Source: Vallitaleaceae bacterium
GTDB taxonomy: Bacteria; Bacillota; Clostridia; Lachnospirales; Vallitaleaceae
Assembly (NCBI GenBank): GCA_028277605.1
Contig: JANQFZ010000047.1
Location: 1 to 50,826 of the forward strand
Reading direction: 5' to 3'
DNA length: 50,826 nucleotides
The number at the start of each line of letters is the position of its first letter. Positions within the stretch are counted from its first letter, which is position 1. The notes beneath the pieces are model-generated. The model did no database searches and had not been told where the DNA came from. It worked only from the letters and a program-made list of their open reading frames with translations. A program made the translations under genes and the position numbers. Positions 1 to 9,400 of the stretch are shown piece after piece.

Positions 1-87
1 ATGGACACCCTTGCTCTTGGCTAACACCTATATCACCTTCGGTGTTCGGGACTTTCACCCTATAGATTACGCCCATGCTGGGCGCAC
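1..87 (-). mobile_element. 5' end of a group IIC intron (partial, cut by left edge)
   Basis: Read on the minus strand from 87 to 1, the sequence begins GTGCGCCCAGCATGGGCG and continues with a CTATAGGGTGAAAGTCCCG block, an ACC..GGTGTTAGCC pairing and AAGGGTGTCC. This matches, segment by segment, my memory of domain I of the group IIC intron of Oceanobacillus iheyensis. The start conforms to the group II 5' consensus GTGYG. The 5' exon is the trpS terminator hairpin with its T-tract, which is the known target of class C introns. The reverse transcriptase ORF and 3' end would lie left of the window. Only about 87 nt can be judged, so whether the intron is intact is unknown. Confidence 0.85.
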
Positions 88-131
88 ATAAAAAAACTAT
101 AGATCAGAAATTTCCAATCTATAGTTTAGCA
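88..131 (-). terminator. trpS terminator, target of the intron
   Basis: AAACTATAGAT and ATCTATAGTTT form a perfect 11-bp stem around an 11-12 nt loop. On the minus strand the stem is followed by a run of seven T and then directly by the intron's GTGCG. It lies about 20 nt beyond the trpS stop, so it is the intrinsic terminator of trpS. It doubles as the 5' exon of the group IIC intron. Confidence 0.9.
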
Positions 132-149
132 TTTCTATCGTATCATCAT

Positions 150-1145
150 TTATTTTACAAGTGGTGGCAAACCTAATTTTTTCTTGACTTTTCTCATCGT
201 TTTATTAGCTAGATAATTAGCAGTTTCTGAGTTTTTCTTAATTAGGCTGTCGACGTAAGCCTTATCTTTTTGCAATTCTTTAAATTTGTTTTGAATAGGC
301 TTGAATTCCTCAACGATAACTTCTCCTACAGCCTGCTTTAACTCTCCATAGCCTTTACCTTGGAAGCGATCTAAAATTGTCTCAATACTCTCCTGTGTAA
401 AACATTGGTAAATATCTATTAAACTTTTAATACCAGGTCTATCTGCCGAATAAACAATCTCTCTGTTAGAATCGGTGACTGCTCGTTTAATTTTTTTCAT
501 AATTACATCTGGTTCATCCAATAAATGAATATAGCCGTTAGGATTGGTATCTGACTTAGACATTTTCTTCGTAGGCTCTTGAAGACTCATTATCCTTGCA
601 CCGCTTTTTGCTATATAGGGCTCTGGTATTTTAAATACATCACCATAGACCTGATTAAAACGCTGTGCAATGTCTCTTGTTATCTCTAAATGCTGTTTCT
701 GATCATCTCCAACTGGAACAAGGTCGGTTTGATATAATAAAATATCCGCCGCCATTAAGGTAGGGTAAGTATATAGACCAGCATTAATATTTTCACCCTG
801 TTTACTGGATTTTTCCTTAAACTGGGTCATACGGCTCAATTCACCCATGTAGGTGTAGCAATTGAGAACCCATGCCAGTTCTGCATGCGCTGGTACATGT
901 GATTGAAAATAGACGATATTTTCTTCTGGATCAATACCAGCTGCTATATATAAAATTAATATATCTCTTGCTTGCTTTCTTAATTGAGCAGGTTCTTGTC
1001 TAACTGTAAGTGAATGTAAATCTACTACACCAAAAATACAGTTATAATCATCTTTAAGATTTACCCAGTTCTTAAGGGCTCCTAGATAGTTGCCTAAAGT
1101 GATGACACCTGTTGGCTGCATGCCGCTATATATAACCTTCTTCAC
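150..1145 (-). CDS. trpS: tryptophanyl-tRNA synthetase
   Basis: Class Ic aminoacyl-tRNA synthetase that charges tRNA-Trp in the cytoplasm. The N-terminal GMQPTG and TLGNYLGAL block is the HIGH-like signature, and KKMSKS carries the second ATP-binding signature. The protein is about 331 residues, normal for bacterial TrpRS. Start choice: an ATG at 1154 abuts the AAAGGA ribosome site with no spacing, whereas GTG at 1145 has 9 nt spacing and gives the family-typical beginning MKKVIYSG. An open frame up to 1217 extends across the predicted promoter and is unlikely. No T-box leader (TGGNACCGCG-type antiterminator) is visible in the short upstream region, so tryptophan-responsive control is not evident. 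Confidence 0.96.
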   Translation of the reverse strand: MKKVIYSGMQPTGVITLGNYLGALKNWVNLKDDYNCIFGVVDLHSLTVRQEPAQLRKQARDILILYIAAGIDPEENIVYFQSHVPAHAELAWVLNCYTYMGELSRMTQFKEKSSKQGENINAGLYTYPTLMAADILLYQTDLVPVGDDQKQHLEITRDIAQRFNQVYGDVFKIPEPYIAKSGARIMSLQEPTKKMSKSDTNPNGYIHLLDEPDVIMKKIKRAVTDSNREIVYSADRPGIKSLIDIYQCFTQESIETILDRFQGKGYGELKQAVGEVIVEEFKPIQNKFKELQKDKAYVDSLIKKNSETANYLANKTMRKVKKKLGLPPLVK

Positions 1146-1188
1146 TACTTTCATTCCTTTCACTTCTAGTAGATATAATTTATGTGTA

Positions 1189-1217
1189 AGTTTAGCATAC
1201 ATCCATACACGATTCAA
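1189..1217 (-). promoter_or_regulatory. probable sigma-A promoter of trpS
   Basis: On the minus strand, TTGAAT (1217-1212) is separated by 17 nt from TAAACT (1194-1189). This places transcription start near 1182, about 37 nt before the chosen start codon. The -35 box matches consensus well and the -10 box moderately. Confidence 0.5.
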
Positions 1218-1281
1218 GCACTTTTATATGTACTCAGCTTCTTCACTTACCTAGATTGATCTATTAACACAATACTATTAG

Positions 1282-1863
<582 letters not shown>

Positions 1864-1887
1864 TTTATTTAGCAATTATTTCCTACT

Positions 1888-1909
1888 GGAGCTGTCCATG
1901 GATAGCTCC
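1888..1909. terminator. hairpin between convergent genes
   Basis: GGAGCTGTCC and GGATAGCTCC pair over 10 positions with one mismatch, between the ends of the convergent genes at 1863 and 1910. There is no T-run on either side, so it is only a weak terminator candidate. Confidence 0.35.
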
Positions 1910-2986
1910 CTAAATATTTGGATGCATTGTCATACTCAAAACACCTGAACGCATAATGATATTTCTTAAATTCTTTTGGTACATGAATGGTACTTTAAGA
2001 TTTTTTATTAGTATATTCCTCTTAATAGGCTTTACTTTCTTATTGTAAAGCGAAGTAAAATCCGTATATTTCTCATTAATGCTGTCTGATAAAGCTATGG
2101 CACTTTTTATAGCATAGCTTATTCCTTCTGCTGAACTAGGACTGATAAATCCACCTGCTTCTCCAATTAATGCCAGTGTATTGTTACCTGTACAGATTTG
2201 ATTCAATCTCATAGGTCTAAAAATCAAAGCACCTTTTCTTTTTTTGCAGTTCTTAAAATCAAAACCATACTCTATCAACTTTGACTTAAGTAACTCAAAT
2301 TTTTTTAACGGATGCTCATCTTTAGGGATAGCAGCACCTAAGATTATTTGATTATCTTTAGGAATTGTCCAAGAATAAAAATCTGTGACGGCGTTGTCAA
2401 AGATAGATGTAAAGAAAGGCATGCTGTACTTAGTTTCATACCATTCTTGTATAGATACATATATCTTTGGACAAGCATCATGGTTAAACAGTTGCTTTCT
2501 AATGCTTGATGCTGCTCCATCAGCTCCTACTAAAATCTTAGTATACACATAGGTATATCTATTTCCTTTTTTCAACTTAACTTTAATTCTATTATCCTCT
2601 TTTTGGAAAGAATTGTAACAGCAATTAAAATATGTATCGACATTAGATGGCACAAGTGATACAAGCCATTGATCAAATTTTTTTCTATTCACATTGATAT
2701 AATGTCTCTGGTAGTATCTCTCAATATTATGATTTAAATCTATGGATTTCACTGTAAATAGCTGTGGTCCAACTAATATTTTCTTAGGTACACCTAATCC
2801 AATCTTAGCAAGCATCTTCTGTGCATCGGGAGCCAGCAAACCACCACAGCTTTTTTCGTCTTTACCATCATCTTCTATATTAGTTAAATCTCTTTTATCG
2901 ATTAATAAAATTTTGTAGCGTTTGTCTAATAATCGGCAAATCGCCGCCCCTGCAGGACCTGCCCCAACAACCACAATGTCATACAT
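1910..2986 (-). CDS. geranylgeranyl reductase family FAD-dependent oxidoreductase
   Basis: A 358-residue flavoprotein. The N-terminus has a Rossmann dinucleotide site VVVGAGPAGAA (residues 5-15) and a CGGLLAPDA segment at about 47-55, as in the geranylgeranyl reductase / digeranylgeranylglycerophospholipid reductase family. GEAGGFISPSSAEGISYA at about 275-292 is the second FAD-binding motif. Family members saturate isoprenoid chains or act as monooxygenase-like oxidases; the substrate here cannot be deduced. The ribosome site AGGAGA lies 8 nt before ATG. It stands alone, facing away from the small-ORF set to its right. Confidence 0.85.
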   Translation of the reverse strand: MYDIVVVGAGPAGAAICRLLDKRYKILLIDKRDLTNIEDDGKDEKSCGGLLAPDAQKMLAKIGLGVPKKILVGPQLFTVKSIDLNHNIERYYQRHYINVNRKKFDQWLVSLVPSNVDTYFNCCYNSFQKEDNRIKVKLKKGNRYTYVYTKILVGADGAASSIRKQLFNHDACPKIYVSIQEWYETKYSMPFFTSIFDNAVTDFYSWTIPKDNQIILGAAIPKDEHPLKKFELLKSKLIEYGFDFKNCKKRKGALIFRPMRLNQICTGNNTLALIGEAGGFISPSSAEGISYAIKSAIALSDSINEKYTDFTSLYNKKVKPIKRNILIKNLKVPFMYQKNLRNIIMRSGVLSMTMHPNI

Positions 2987-3224
2987 AGGTAATTCTCCTA
3001 TCTACTCTTCTCTCATTTTTTATCATCAGTTCTACTATTGAAGCTTAACCATCATTATAACATAAGCTAGTAAAAACTGTTAATAGATAATCATGGACGT
3101 TAAGTGGGTTATGTCTGATCTACACTCTTTTTCCATTTGATGCATTTTTAAGATAAATATTTTTAAGCAAATAAACAAATAATAAAAGTGTACAAGTATG
3201 ACTCTATTTATCTAGGAGGCTAAT

Positions 3225-3401
3225 ATGATACGTTTTTCAAAAACACCTAGATTGCATCGTTACCCTAGGCTTTTTTCATCTTATTCAATGAATACGAACA
3301 AGCCATCTCACACTTATCTTTACTATGATGGTAATGATCCACCCATTGTCATGTCTCAAGACAATTATGAGGAATCTATTGATATGGAAAGGGGATTATA
3401 A
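3225..3401 (+). CDS. small protein, 58 aa, unknown
   Basis: ATG is preceded by a strong AGGAGG ribosome site at 6-7 nt. The 58-residue product is basic at the N-terminus (MIRFSKTPRLHRYPRLF) and acidic toward the C-terminus (ends ESIDMERGL), with many Tyr, Ser and Asn. Its stop is 2 nt before the next small gene, whose ribosome site (GGGGA) lies in this gene's last codons, so the two are probably co-translated. I do not recognise a family. Confidence 0.6.
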   Translation: MIRFSKTPRLHRYPRLFSSYSMNTNKPSHTYLYYDGNDPPIVMSQDNYEESIDMERGL

Positions 3402-3403
3402 AG

Positions 3404-3592
3404 ATGAACAACAAATCCAATTTTTCTATTGTAGCAAAAAATTGCAGCCACTATTCGCCTAGACAAAATACAGATGCTTTAACCAACTCAACTGTTGACA
3501 CGACATCTTGCTTAAATTGTGAGCACTTTTTAAATAATCATTGTCAGATCGATTATTATGATAAGATTCTTTCCTCTATTCGGTCTGATTAG
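3404..3592 (+). CDS. small Cys-cluster protein, 62 aa, first of two paralogues
   Basis: The pattern is AKNCxxYSxRxN...LTN...SCxxCxHFxxxxCxxDxxDxIL, with four cysteines that could hold a metal. The following gene encodes the same pattern, so the two arose by duplication. The start is ATG with GGGGA 9 nt upstream inside the preceding small gene. The 3' end overlaps the next open frame by 35 nt. No known family is recognised. Confidence 0.65.
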   Translation: MNNKSNFSIVAKNCSHYSPRQNTDALTNSTVDTTSCLNCEHFLNNHCQIDYYDKILSSIRSD

Positions 3593-3815
3593 TCCAGATG
3601 ACCGTGTTAATAGTTTAGATAGTATCAACACAAATAATGGTGAGCTTTATGAACACATAGCGAAAAACTGCAATCGATATAGTCGTAGGGAAAATCCACA
3701 AGGCTTAACAAATGAAGTTAATCCTAAGAAGAGGTCTTGTGAGACCTGTCGGCATTTTATTGAAGGTCGCTGTGAACTAGATTTATTTGATAATATATTA
3801 TCCAAACTTGAATAA
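3558..3815 (+). CDS. small Cys-cluster protein, 85 aa, second paralogue (start uncertain)
   Basis: Residues about 34-85 repeat the pattern of the upstream gene: AKNCxRYSRRENPQGLTN, then SCETCRHF, one more Cys and DLFDNIL. The first ATG (3558) lies inside the upstream gene in the +1 frame and has no visible ribosome site. The first 30 residues do not resemble the paralogue. Translation may start by coupling, from a non-ATG codon nearer the conserved part, or the two frames may once have been one two-domain protein now split by a frameshift. The conserved part is clearly coding-like. Confidence 0.6.
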   Translation: MIRFFPLFGLISPDDRVNSLDSINTNNGELYEHIAKNCNRYSRRENPQGLTNEVNPKKRSCETCRHFIEGRCELDLFDNILSKLE

Positions 3816-3976
3816 TTCCGACTCATCCACCATTATAATGAGAGATATATAAAACCCATATTAAAAAGAGCGTATCATCTAAGACGATTCACTTTATAAT
3901 AATTATTATACCATAAGGCTAGATATTCTATTATAAAACTGTTTTGGGACACTGACTAGATTTGGAATGACTTAAT

Positions 3977-4047
3977 GGAAGGTATACTTTGCAAAGCCTG
4001 CAGTCCCTATATAGCAAAAGGACTATAAGCATTTTAGTATACCTTCC
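3977..4047. repeat. 71-nt imperfect palindrome upstream of the channel gene
   Basis: GGAAGGTATACT (3977-3988) and AGTATACCTTCC (4036-4047) are perfect 12-bp inverted arms. Inside, TTGC pairs with GCA and AGTCC pairs with GGACT. The sequence AAAGTTATTTTTC follows. It could be an intrinsic terminator of the small-ORF set, a leader structure for the channel gene, or a miniature mobile palindrome. The rest of the interval 3816-4085 holds no other clear signal. Confidence 0.6.
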
Positions 4048-4085
4048 AAAGTTATTTTTCATGGATTAATTTAGAAGGGATTTTT

Positions 4086-4766
4086 ATGATTAAGAAATTG
4101 ATTCCTATTTTTTTGATAGGTTTATTAACAGCTCTAGTGTTTATTCAAACCATTTCAATACAGTTTATTATTATAGCATCCTTATGTGCTTATTTAGTCT
4201 ATAGGAGTACACAATCTTTTTTTAAAGGACTTACCCTAAATATTGTTCTTCTTCTATATATACCATTAGGTATGCTCAGATTAAATTCACAAAATCTAAA
4301 TCAAGAACGTTCCAATATCATTATTCTTTTACTATGTATCGTTTATTTTAGTTCTATTATAAATTTTATTGTTCTTTCCTATAATATCAATAGCTACCAT
4401 GTTAAGACCACAGCAATAGCTGGCTTATTTAGAAAACTTTATATTAAAACGATATTATTATTCATCTTGTATCTCACCTTATTATACTCTATATTAGATT
4501 CTTTCGCTGTCTTATATACGTATTTAGGTAATATCTTTAATGAAGGTATTCAAAACAGCGAAGAAATTGCAAGTCACCTTGATGCCCTGTATTTTAGTAT
4601 TACAACTTTTTTTACAATAGGTTTTGGAGATATTACTCCGTCAGAATACTCAGAAATCACAAAAAGACTTGTAATCATTCAAGGCATATTAAGTCATATG
4701 GTTACTACTGTATTATGGCCTGTTTCTCTACTTTTTGTATTTGGTAAGTATACCAAAGAAAAATAA
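4086..4766 (+). CDS. potassium channel family protein (two-helix pore domain)
   Basis: A 226-residue membrane protein with about six hydrophobic segments. Near residues 168-186, YFSITTFFTIGFGDITP is a P-loop with the K+ selectivity filter TIGFGD. It is followed by an outer-helix-like segment (about 196-218), as in the Ion_trans_2 family. There is no C-terminal RCK/TrkA-N domain, so gating by nucleotides through a fused domain is absent. The ribosome site GAAGGG is 6 nt before ATG. The next gene is convergent and only 7 nt away. Confidence 0.85.
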   Translation: MIKKLIPIFLIGLLTALVFIQTISIQFIIIASLCAYLVYRSTQSFFKGLTLNIVLLLYIPLGMLRLNSQNLNQERSNIIILLLCIVYFSSIINFIVLSYNINSYHVKTTAIAGLFRKLYIKTILLFILYLTLLYSILDSFAVLYTYLGNIFNEGIQNSEEIASHLDALYFSITTFFTIGFGDITPSEYSEITKRLVIIQGILSHMVTTVLWPVSLLFVFGKYTKEK

Positions 4767-4773
4767 GTGATTT

Positions 4774-5529
4774 TTACTCTAAACAAAAATATTTTTTAAA
4801 CTTATTGAAAGCCAATAAAACTAATAAAGCAATACCACCGATAACAGTCACAGTGATAGCTGTATTATCGCCACAATGCCGTACTAAGATGCCTGTTAAT
4901 GCCCATACAATAGTTAGAACATAGACTAAATCATTATTTTTACAAACAACAGCAAATGTCAACACTACAGCCAATATAATAGCAATAACAGTCCAAACCG
5001 TTTCAGATAGTCCAAATCCATTAAATCCATAATATTTGAGTGCTGCTGCAGTATTAGCTATGGTAGCCACGGATATCCAAGCAAGGTAAATACTAAAGGG
5101 AACATGTATCCATAGTCTATCCTTACAACTTACATCACAGTTTCCTATATCTAGACGGTTGTATATTTCTATAAGAAATATTAATAATAAAACCATGATT
5201 ATAAGACTAAGCCAAATCTTCTCATTCTGCCATGCAAAAAGCCACAAAGCATTCATAAGCGAAGTTAAGAAAAAATAAACGCCAATCTTATGAACAGGTA
5301 TGCTATATTTTTGACTGGGTAAAAGCTGATAAATGGTGAACCCAAGGAGCAGCAAATAGATAAGACCCCATATCATAAATGTATAGCCAGCAGGCGTAAA
5401 CAAAGTATTGATAGATCTAGATACCTCTCCTGTTGTTTTCCCTCCTATAGGCAGATAATTAGCTAAAAAATTAACCGTAATTACAAGTAAGAAACCCAAT
5501 AAATTAAAAACTCTTAATGTTCTTTTCAT
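4774..5529 (-). CDS. TspO/MBR-related Trp-rich integral membrane protein
   Basis: 251 residues with about seven hydrophobic helices. The segments LFTPAGYTFMIWGLIYLLL (about 43-61) and NALWLFAWQ (about 93-101) are those of clostridial and methanogen proteins usually named tryptophan-rich sensory protein. They resemble TspO/MBR but are longer than the five-helix, 160-residue TspO. The ligand and role are unknown. The ribosome site is modest (AGGGAA). It forms a leftward pair with the TraX-like gene, with about 110 nt between them. Confidence 0.7.
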   Translation of the reverse strand: MKRTLRVFNLLGFLLVITVNFLANYLPIGGKTTGEVSRSINTLFTPAGYTFMIWGLIYLLLLGFTIYQLLPSQKYSIPVHKIGVYFFLTSLMNALWLFAWQNEKIWLSLIIMVLLLIFLIEIYNRLDIGNCDVSCKDRLWIHVPFSIYLAWISVATIANTAAALKYYGFNGFGLSETVWTVIAIILAVVLTFAVVCKNNDLVYVLTIVWALTGILVRHCGDNTAITVTVIGGIALLVLLAFNKFKKYFCLE

Positions 5530-5638
5530 AGTATTATACTTCCCTAACCGTTGTTATCTATATATTATATTCAACAACTGGTCATATCATACGAAAGAAA
5601 CATTAAGAGCATAGGAGACTGGATTATACCTTACATTT

Positions 5639-6295
5639 TTATACCGCTATATATATCCAATACAGCAATAAAAGATGTCCTGGATAAAATAAGTAAAAGA
5701 AATATTTAATACTTCTCCCTTTCTTACCATTATAAGCATAAATAAAAGGCAGAGCTAAAGCTGATAAGATTTGAAGAGGAGACGATAAGTGCATAGCTAT
5801 ATACCCTGCATTTGCAGCCGTCATTGCAGAAGCCTTTAGTGCAAATCGATTTCTAAAGATATAGAAAGTAAAAATCATTACAATACCCAAAATATCATAA
5901 TCTGTTTTCAAAAATACAGCCGCAGCCGCTATACCCAACATTATTGGTATAGCTATTATGGGTTTAGTTCTGAACAGCTTATCATAGACAACAATAACTA
6001 AAAGTCCAAGTAATAAAGTAAAGAAAATATTTTGATAATTAAAGTTTATAATATGTCCAGAGAAAGCCAAGTCAAACGGTATTTCTGATAGTAAGGCAAA
6101 TAAAAATAATCTCAATAAATAAGCACCTACATGCTTTGTATGACAGTAGCCTTCAGCGATTAAAAATGCAAAAATAGGAAAGGCTATCCTACCAATCAGT
6201 CGTAATACGACGTACTCAGGAAAGAAAATGTACCCGATATGATCAATAAGCATAGCTACACAAGCTATGATTTTTAATTTGGTTGTCGTCATCAT
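5639..6295 (-). CDS. TraX family membrane protein
   Basis: A 218-residue polytopic membrane protein. The N-terminal KLKIIACVAMLIDHIG, followed by LRLIGRIAFPIFAFLIAEGY (about residues 30-50), is the hallmark of the TraX family (PF05857). F-plasmid TraX acetylates pilin. Chromosomal clostridial members are orphan proteins outside conjugation loci, and no conjugation gene is nearby, so an acyltransferase role on another substrate is inferred. The start is the first of two consecutive ATGs, with GAGGT 4-5 nt upstream. Confidence 0.85.
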   Translation of the reverse strand: MMTTTKLKIIACVAMLIDHIGYIFFPEYVVLRLIGRIAFPIFAFLIAEGYCHTKHVGAYLLRLFLFALLSEIPFDLAFSGHIINFNYQNIFFTLLLGLLVIVVYDKLFRTKPIIAIPIMLGIAAAAVFLKTDYDILGIVMIFTFYIFRNRFALKASAMTAANAGYIAMHLSSPLQILSALALPFIYAYNGKKGRSIKYFFYLFYPGHLLLLYWIYIAV

Positions 6296-6327
6296 TTTAC
6301 CTCACTTTTTCTAACAGTATCACTATT

Positions 6328-6376
6328 TTAAAAAAGTAAGAATGACTCATTTTCTATATTAGATAGAGTCATCCTT
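6328..6376 (-). terminator. purL terminator
   Basis: On the minus strand AAGGATGACTC pairs with GAGTCATTCTT (one G-U/mismatch position), followed by ACTTTTTT. It lies about 95 nt past the purL stop. A hairpin and T-tract in this orientation suit only purL. Confidence 0.75.
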
Positions 6377-6469
6377 AAGTATAGATGCAAAATACCTTGT
6401 AAAAAAAATACTCAATCTTTTAATTAATCCTATTATAGCATAAGAATAGAGGTCAATCTAATATACTGC

Positions 6470-9400
6470 CTAGTTTGAAAAATAAGCAACACCCGATTGA
6501 AAGAGCATCTGGTCTTTTTCTCCTATGATATTCTTAGATACATGAGAACCCATTCTTTCTGAATGCCCCATTTTCCCTAATACTCGACCATCTGGGCTGG
6601 TAATCCCTTCAATCGCATATACTGATCCGTTGGGATTATAGGGACACTCCATGGAAGGATTTCCATTCAAATCTACATATTGTGTTGCTACCTGACCCTT
6701 ATCCAATAAACTCTTGATAACTCCCTCCTTAGCAACAAAGCGTCCCTCGCCATGAGATACAGGGATCGTATGAATATCACCTACGGATGCTTTAGAAAAC
6801 CACGGAGAAAGATTGGATACAATTTTGGTTTGCACCATGCAGGATACATGGCGACCTAAGGTATTGTATGTCAAGGTTGGTGAAGCATTATTTAAATCCA
6901 TGATTTGACCATATGGTACAAGACCAAGCTTGATTAAAGCTTGAAACCCATTACAAATACCCAGCATGAGTCCATCTCTTTGTTGTAATAAATCATCAAC
7001 AGCCTCTTTAATTCTAGCGTTTCTAAAAATTGTAGATATGAACTTACCTGAACCATCAGGTTCATCACCAGCACTAAAACCACCTGCCAGCATAATGATT
7101 TGACTGTTTTTAATTCTTTGGCACATCTGCTGGACACTTTCTTCTATATGATTTGGCTGTAAGTTTTTAAATACCATGGTTTCAACCTGTGCACCTGCCT
7201 TTTCAAATACCCTTTGAGTATCGTACTCACAATTGGTTCCAGGGAAAACAGGTAGAAATACGGTAGGTTTTGTGATTTTATTTTTACAGATATAGACTTT
7301 TTTTGTATGATACATGTCTGTAGAAAACCTGTTGGTTTGTTGCTCTTTGGGTTGGGTTGAAAATATTTTCTCTAAAGGCTTTTGCCATGCCTCTAGCATT
7401 TCGTCTAATTCTATATGGGTCTCCTTATAGTCTATAACTGCCTTTTCAATAGTTTTACCGATTATGGTATATGGAATAGCACCTATTGCTTCTATATCTC
7501 TTTGATCCTTAACTTCTAATAGAATAGCTCCAAGCTTAGGTTCAAATAAGTACCCTTTAGATAGATCTGGCTGTATTTTAACTCCAATTCTGTTTCCAAA
7601 TGCCATCTTTGAAATACTTTCTACTATACCACCACACCCAATAGTATGGGCAGCCATTACTTTTTTCTCTGTAATTAATCGACGTATAGCCATATAATTT
7701 GACTTAAGAGCATTAAAATCTGGTAAATTGTAGGCATCTCTAGGAAGGTCAATAGCAATCAGTGAATGCCCTGCTTCCTTTAATTCTGGTGATAGAATAT
7801 GTTGAACATCAACCACAGCTACTGCAAAAGAAACAAGCGTTGGAGGTACATCTAATTGCTCAAAGGTTCCTGACATACTATCTTTACCGCCAATAGAAGG
7901 CAATTCTAGCATTTTCTGAGCATAATAGGCTCCAAGCAGGCTACTTAGCGGCTCACCCCATCTTTTGGGATCGGTTCCTAACCGCTTGAAATACTCCTGA
8001 AAAGTAAATCGAATCCTTGAGTAATCCCCTCCTGCTGCTACAATCTTAGCTACTGAATCAACAACTGCATACACAGCCCCATGAAATGGACTCCAAGAAG
8101 ATAAATAGGGATGATACCCATAAGCCATTAGGGTTCCTGTAGTTGTATCTCCATTTTGCACTGGCAGCTTAGATGCCATTACTTCAATTGGTGTCTGCTG
8201 ATATTTTCCTCCAAATGGCATAAGTACATTAGAAGCACCAATAGAGCTATCAAAGCGTTCAATTAATCCTTTTTGAGAGCATACATTTAGATCTTTTAGC
8301 CTATCCAGCCATTGTTCCTTAAGGCTATGGGATGTATTGAGTGCCGAATCAAAGTAAGTCTTATCTTCTTGAGGGGGTAGTACTTCAACAGTAGTCCTAG
8401 CCTTTGCTCCATTCGTATTTAAGAATTCACGGCTAACATTAACTACCTCTTCTCCCTGCCATTTCATAATGAGTCTCTTATCTTGAGTAACTACCGCAGT
8501 AATGGTAGCTTCAAGATTTTCTTCTTCCGCTAGCTGAATAAATGCATCCACATCTTCCTCATTTAATACAACCGCCATTCTTTCCTGTGATTCAGAAATA
8601 GCCAATTCCGTACCATCTAACCCTGCATATTTTTTTGGAACAGCATCCAAATCTATAATCAGCCCATCAGCAAGTTCTCCAATGGCTACGGATACACCAC
8701 CAGCACCAAAATCATTACATTTTCTAATTATTTGGCTGACCTCTGGCTTCCTAAAGAGTCTTTGGATCTTCCTTTCTGTAGGAGGATTACCTTTTTGTAC
8801 CTCTGCTCCGCAAGTATGGATAGATGCTTTCGTATGCTGTTTGGAAGACCCTGTAGCACCGCCGCATCCATCACGACCTGTTCTTCCACCTAATAAGACA
8901 ATGATATTACCAGGTTCTGAAGTTTCTCTAATTACATTGCTGCTAGGAGCCGCTCCAATAACAGCCCCTATTTCCAAATGTTTAGCACAATACCCTGGAT
9001 GATAAATCTCTCTAACCAGTCCAGTGGATAAACCAATTTGATTACCATAGGAACTATAACCATGAGCTGCTTCAGTCGTTATTTTTCTTTGAGGTAATTT
9101 ATTTGGAAGTGTCTGATTAATAGGAACCGTTGGATCCGCACTTCCTGTCACTCGCATTGCCTGATAAACATAGGAACGCCCTGAGAGAGGATCTCGTATA
9201 GCACCGCCTAAGCAGGTCGCCGCACCACCAAAAGGTTCAATTTCCGTTGGATGATTGTGGGTTTCGTTTTTAAACATCACCAGCCATTCCTCATCCTGTC
9301 CATTCACATCCACCATAACACGAATACTGCAAGCATTGATCTCATCTGAAATCTCAAGGTCATCTAACTTACCTTCTTGTCTAAGTTTTTTCATAGCTAA

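Noticed and set aside
5639..6295. Conjugative element because of the TraX homologue
   Set aside because: No relaxase, VirB4/VirD4 or integrase is near; TraX-like proteins occur singly in many clostridial chromosomes.
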